A stretch of 9,301 nucleotides of DNA from Thermoprotei archaeon (lineage in GTDB: Archaea; Thermoproteota; Thermoprotei; Thermofilales; B20-G17), in the NCBI GenBank assembly GCA_003649515.1, contig QMSC01000043.1, positions 1 through 9,301 on the forward strand. Direction: 5' to 3'. Position numbers and translations under genes: made by a program. Positions 6,718 to 9,301 of the stretch are shown here, piece after piece. The notes beneath the pieces are model-generated. The model worked only from the letters and a program-made list of their open reading frames with translations. It searched no databases and was not told where the DNA came from. The first letter of the stretch is position 1; each line of letters opens with the position of its first letter.

Positions 6718-8079
6718 CTACCTAATTTGAGCTCTAGCGCGTCTAATAATGGCTTCCAGTACTTTAAACACAGGGTCTGGAAGGCCGATTAGGTTAGGGA
6801 CGTATACTTGTTCCATTTTCACTAAGTCGTACACGGATAAGCCCCTGAGAATTGCCAGGGCAAAGAAGTTAAGAATGTACGAAATGTTTATCTCCCCCAT
6901 AATTTGAGCCCCTAAAATGCGCAGGGTACTAGCATCTACTATCACCTTCACGACAATTTCCTTAGAGTCGGGATAAAAGTGAGGTTTATAATGTGCTTTA
7001 AGCTTAAGAGAAAATGCATTAAATCCCTCGTGCCGAGCCCTTTCCGAAGTGAGCCCCACGCCCCCCAAATTGAAGTACTCAGTAGATACTGCCCAGGAGA
7101 AAAGTGTTCCCCTGTAAGTTTCATCTCCGCCCACTGCATTAATTCCCGCCACTCTTCCTTGCTGATAGCATGCATTAGCTAAGAATGACATAGCAGGTTT
7201 CCCCGTGATAGCGTCCCAGACCTCTGCACAATCACCTGCTGCAAATATATTTTCAATAGAAGTTCTCATCTTCCTATCAACTTTTATTCCTCCTAAGGGT
7301 CCTAGCTTTAATCCCATTTTAGTAGCCAGATCCACATTAGGTCTTACACCTACGCATAACACCACGAAGTCAGTATCTATTTCAGATTCTTCTGTTAGAA
7401 CCTTCTCTACGTAGTTACCCTTACCTCTGAACTCCACCACCTTATTGTTGGTCAGAACCTCTATGCCCTTAGAAGACATGTGGTTCATAATAGCTATTGC
7501 AAGGTCTCGATCGACTTTTCCAGGTAAGATCGTTGGCATGAGCTCTATTAATGAGACCTTTAATCCCATGGTTTTCAACGCGACAGATACTTCAATTCCT
7601 AACGGACCTGCACCGATCACGACAACTTTCCTAGAATTTAAAGCCTTTCTATGAAGCTCCATGCCGTCCTCGACATTTTTCACGCAGAAAATTCCTGCAA
7701 GTTCGGATCCTGGTATCCCTTCCAGTCTTAAAGGCCTACTCCCTGTGGCAAGTATCAGTTTATCGTACTCTATGCTGAAGCGGCTATTTGAAGCCAAATT
7801 AATGCCATAGACTCTCTGATTTGAGGCATCTATCCCTGTTACCTTCATCGAGGTTAGGACTTTAAAGCGAGGGGATTTGTATACGTCCTCCACTATGTCG
7901 CTCCATGCCTTAACCTTACCTGAGATTACATCCGGTATAGAACAGGGATGATATACAGCGTAATGCCTCTCCTCTAACGCTATTACCTCAGCCTCGCGGC
8001 TAAATTTATGAGCAAAACCAGCAGCTGTAAGCCCTGCTGTACCATAGCCTATTACAACAACTTTCATATGTCTCGCCAT
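6718..8079 (-). CDS. FAD-dependent pyridine nucleotide-disulfide oxidoreductase (NADH oxidase / CoA-disulfide reductase-like)
   Basis: The protein is about 453 residues, a usual length for the NADH oxidase/CoA-disulfide reductase branch. Numbering from ATG 8079: FAD Rossmann motif GYGTAG (11-16), the presumed redox Cys46 in HPCSIPDVISG, LATGSRP (110-116), a second Rossmann motif for NAD(P)H GAGPLG (156-161), the FAD-binding AAGDCAE (D283), and a C-terminal dimerisation domain (about 325-440). The usual Cys motif is CGxPY; here it is CSIPD, so substrate preference may differ. There is no rhodanese domain and no membrane segment. Candidate substrates in the family are O2, CoA disulfide, polysulfide or ferric iron; I cannot choose between them. 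Start: ATG 8079 has GAGGT six bases upstream and overlaps the previous stop (TGATG); GTG 8082 adds one residue but sits only three bases from GAGGT; ATG 8067 is also possible. feoA follows. Confidence 0.88.
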   Translation of the reverse strand: MARHMKVVVIGYGTAGLTAAGFAHKFSREAEVIALEERHYAVYHPCSIPDVISGKVKAWSDIVEDVYKSPRFKVLTSMKVTGIDASNQRVYGINLASNSRFSIEYDKLILATGSRPLRLEGIPGSELAGIFCVKNVEDGMELHRKALNSRKVVVIGAGPLGIEVSVALKTMGLKVSLIELMPTILPGKVDRDLAIAIMNHMSSKGIEVLTNNKVVEFRGKGNYVEKVLTEESEIDTDFVVLCVGVRPNVDLATKMGLKLGPLGGIKVDRKMRTSIENIFAAGDCAEVWDAITGKPAMSFLANACYQQGRVAGINAVGGDETYRGTLFSWAVSTEYFNLGGVGLTSERARHEGFNAFSLKLKAHYKPHFYPDSKEIVVKVIVDASTLRILGAQIMGEINISYILNFFALAILRGLSVYDLVKMEQVYVPNLIGLPDPVFKVLEAIIRRARAQIR

Positions 8080-8357
8080 CACAGAACCTCTACTACGCGC
8101 CGACGGAACATTATCAGAAACAATACTATCATCAGGATTGCAATGAGCAATCCTATGATCATTAATAGACCTCCATGAGCCCCCCAGGAAACTGCTACTG
8201 GAAAGGGTCCTATAAAAATTATCACAGCACCGCTAGGTGCTTCTAAACCCCTTAATGCGCTATAGGCCAGTAAAAGAGAGCCCAAAATTATGACTATAAA
8301 TCCTGTAAAGATCATAAAGAGACCTATTTTGAATAGATAAGAAGCCTGAGAATTCAA
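8079..8357 (-). CDS. Two-helix membrane protein, DUF131/TIGR00304-like
   Basis: From TTG 8357 the product is 92 residues with two membrane helices (about 11-33 and 64-84) and a conserved loop GAVIIFIGPFPVAVSWG (43-59), which fits the archaeal TIGR00304/DUF131 family (about 80-90 residues, function unknown). The C-terminus is basic (RRR, 85-87), suggesting a cytosolic tail. The frame continues to ATG 8426 (115 residues), but I prefer the TTG. A TATA box at 8392-8399 lies inside that extension, its predicted transcription start (about 8370) falls after the ATG, GGGGGT lies six bases before the TTG, and the extra 23 residues look unlike the family. Its TGA stop overlaps the start of the oxidoreductase gene, so the two are coupled and the protein may serve the flavoprotein at the membrane (inference). 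Confidence 0.78.
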   Translation of the reverse strand: MNSQASYLFKIGLFMIFTGFIVIILGSLLLAYSALRGLEAPSGAVIIFIGPFPVAVSWGAHGGLLMIIGLLIAILMIVLFLIMFRRRVVEVL

Positions 8358-8391
8358 TGCGCTACCCCCAAGGCTTTTATCGGCCCAATTA

Positions 8392-8399
8392 TTTATAAA
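8392..8399 (-). promoter_or_regulatory. TATA box of the membrane protein-oxidoreductase operon
   Basis: The minus strand reads TTTATAAA preceded by the purine-rich GAAAATAGC as BRE. The predicted start at about 8370 would give a 12-13 nt leader containing GGGGGT before the TTG at 8357. The core is palindromic, so some plus-strand initiation is conceivable. Confidence 0.6.
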
Positions 8400-8565
8400 G
8401 CTATTTTCATAGCATCCGAGGGACATCAGCTATTGAACGCTTCGCCATTCGAAGAGATTAGAAGCAAGACCGAAGACGAACGGTCAGTACTGAGCTTGAT
8501 GTTTAATTATTTGTGTCGCCATCTTGAGCTATAACGATTAAGGTGAACAGCTTTTAGTTTCATGA

Positions 8566-8596
8566 TCTCATCTCGGTGTTTTATCGCTTGATGAGA
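8566..8596. repeat. 7-bp inverted repeat (hairpin)
   Basis: TCTCATC (8566-8572) pairs perfectly with GATGAGA (8590-8596) across a 17-nt loop. It has no T-rich tail, so a terminator role is not supported, and its function is unknown. Confidence 0.35.
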
Positions 8597-8686
8597 GGCT
8601 TGTGAAAAATCTACCGAAATTCAAACTCTCTAGTACTCTATCCATTAGCTCTAAGTTTACATTCCAGATCCCTGTTCAAAAGTTGA

Positions 8687-8733
8687 AGGATGAAACTATG
8701 GGGCTGAGCTGTGATGATCGTCTCGAATGCTGA
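8687..8733 (+). ncRNA. C/D box guide sRNA candidate (predicted tRNA Cm56 guide)
   Basis: The elements occur in canonical archaeal order and spacing. C box AGGATGA (8687-8693, 6 of 7 to RUGAUGA) is followed by a 10-nt guide (8694-8703), D' box CTGA (8704-8707), the 3-nt spacer GCT, C' box GTGATGA (8711-8717, perfect), a 12-nt guide TCGTCTCGAATG (8718-8729) and D box CTGA (8730-8733). The D guide predicts the target CRUUCGAGACGR, which is a tRNA T-arm (C52, G53, U54, U55, C56 ... C61, G62). The nucleotide opposite the fifth base before the D box is C56. TGAAGG/CCTTCA (8684-8689/8737-8742) could close the RNA, although it overlaps the C box. A weak TATA-like GTTTACAT lies about 25-30 nt upstream. 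In this family the sRNA binds L7Ae, Nop5 and fibrillarin to direct 2'-O-methylation. Confidence 0.68.
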
Positions 8734-8940
8734 CCCCCTTCATGAAGAAACTTTGAATTCTTCTAGCCAGACATGTTTGGGGAGAATGAAAATTATGATG
8801 CCCTTATCTTAAGAACTCCACTCGTAATCTCCTAACAATTGTGTAAGCTTGGGTCATCTCACTCTTATGAAATTTGCCAGCAACTGAAAGCTTGAGGCAC
8901 TTCATTGTCAATTACATTGGCACCCTGGAACTTAATTGTC

Positions 8941-8948
8941 TTTTAAAT
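8941..8948 (+). promoter_or_regulatory. TATA box of the AIM24-family gene
   Basis: TTTTAAAT centred near 8944 predicts transcription from about 8970, giving a leader of about 12 nt that begins with the ribosome site. Confidence 0.6.
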
Positions 8949-8970
8949 AGGTTATGTCATTTCTTTAACT

Positions 8971-8977
8971 GAGGTGA
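8971..8977 (+). promoter_or_regulatory. Ribosome binding site of the AIM24-family gene
   Basis: GAGGTGA, a near-complete match to the archaeal anti-Shine-Dalgarno, ends 4 nt before the ATG at 8982. Confidence 0.8.
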
Positions 8978-8981
8978 AAAC

Positions 8982-9301
8982 ATGAGGTATACCGTGGATC
9001 AGAGACCTGCGTACTCTATTCTTAAGGTTCAGCTGGAGCCAGGAGAAGAGGTGACCTCTGAAGCCGGAGCCATGGTTCTGTTCAAGGGAGACGTCGAAAT
9101 AGAGACACACATGGGTAGAGCCGGGTTTATTACTGGGATCCTCAGAGGAGTGCTCGGGACGGAAGCCGTTTTCATGAACACTTATAGGGCTAGGTCTAAG
9201 GCTGAGGTATGGTTCGCTCCCTCACTCCCCGGAGACATATTATATATTCCTCTGAATGGAGACTCATGGATAGTTCAGGATAGCTCGTACTTGGCTCATC
9301 A
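8982..9301 (+). CDS. AIM24 / TIGR00266-family protein (5' part, runs off the window)
   Basis: The first 106 codons are present and the frame is open at the window edge. The start MRYTVDQRPAYSILKVQLEP, then GEEVTSEAGAMVLFKGDVEI, GILRGVLGTEAVFMNTYRA, FAPSLPGDILYIPLNG and IVQDSSYLA match the TIGR00266/AIM24 family (PF01987), a TRAP-like beta-sandwich of about 220-250 residues. The family is widespread in bacteria and archaea and named for a yeast mitochondrial biogenesis factor; its prokaryotic role is unknown. Signature features seen here are EAGAM (about 27-31), a Gly-rich segment before FMNTY, and PGDI. There is no signal peptide. The ATG is well placed behind GAGGTGA and a TATA box, so the gene has its own promoter and a short leader. 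The C-terminal half is not visible. Confidence 0.9.
   Translation, partial: MRYTVDQRPAYSILKVQLEPGEEVTSEAGAMVLFKGDVEIETHMGRAGFITGILRGVLGTEAVFMNTYRARSKAEVWFAPSLPGDILYIPLNGDSWIVQDSSYLAH

Larger units (their letters stand above)
8427..8981. other. Long intergenic region without a convincing protein gene
   Basis: No frame gives a gene longer than about 55 codons. Three short plus-strand open stretches in different frames look somewhat protein-like: TTG 8433-8534 (33 codons, LNASPFEEIRSKTEDER...), 8566-8730 (55 codons without a good start) and GTG 8711-8812. They could be the decayed remains of a gene or chance. Small hairpins are CTTCG/CGAAG at 8440-8454, TCTCATC/GATGAGA at 8566-8596 and GAAGAA/TTCTTC at 8744-8763. 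The region contains the C/D box RNA candidate at 8687-8733 and the promoter of the last gene. No tRNA, IS end or CRISPR repeat is seen. Confidence 0.5.

Noticed and set aside
8475..8545. Second C/D box RNA candidate (AAGACGA, CTGA at 8490-8493, TTGATGT)
   Set aside because: C and C' match only 5 of 7 positions and no D box occurs at 9-13 nt after C'; the nearest TTGA is about 20 nt away.
8744..8763. GAAGAA/TTCTTC hairpin as sRNA terminator
   Set aside because: The stem is short and AT-rich with no following T-run, and archaeal sRNAs do not need such a hairpin.
8427..8981. tRNA gene, IS end or CRISPR repeat in the long gap
   Set aside because: No T-arm plus acceptor pairing, no terminal inverted repeats with target duplications, and no regularly spaced repeats were found.

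Overview
The window looks archaeal, most likely from a hyperthermophilic member of the Thermoproteota. The evidence is AT-rich TATA boxes about 25 nt before genes, very short leaders with GGAGG/GAGGTGA ribosome sites, several TTG starts, a TIGR00304/DUF131-type membrane protein (an archaeal family), and a candidate C/D box guide RNA. The guide's predicted target (C56 of the tRNA T-loop) hints at the Pyrobaculum/Thermoproteales side. That placement is inference.

Layout. 34-357 (-): small unassigned protein. 421-1698 (+): protein of the neutral ceramidase fold. It converges on 1695-2768 (-), a cytosolic GHL10/DUF187-type glycosidase-like protein, and the two stop codons share one CTAG palindrome. 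2805-3560 (-): unassigned acidic protein, probably cotranscribed with the glycosidase-like gene. It diverges from 3709-4203 (+), a small helical, possibly HEPN-like protein, across a 148 nt gap with a perfect inverted repeat.

4256-8357 (-) is a four-gene block read leftwards: a DUF131-type membrane protein, a FAD/NAD(P)H oxidoreductase of the NADH oxidase/CoA-disulfide reductase family, then feoA and feoB, which form a ferrous iron uptake system. The first two genes overlap by one or a few bases and share a clear TATA box at 8392-8399. feoA has its own internal TATA box, flanked by DtxR-type iron-box-like sequences at 6693-6706 and 6661-6676. This suggests iron-responsive transcription of feoAB, with the flavoprotein possibly linked to iron or thiol redox.

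8358-8981 has no convincing protein gene. Inside it lies a well-formed C/D box sRNA candidate (8687-8733) whose D guide can pair with a tRNA T-arm so that the methylated nucleotide is C56. In most archaea Cm56 is made by the protein Trm56; in Pyrobaculum aerophilum a C/D sRNP replaces it. This is the most interesting element here. The window ends inside an AIM24/TIGR00266-family gene (8982 onward) with a textbook archaeal promoter and ribosome site.
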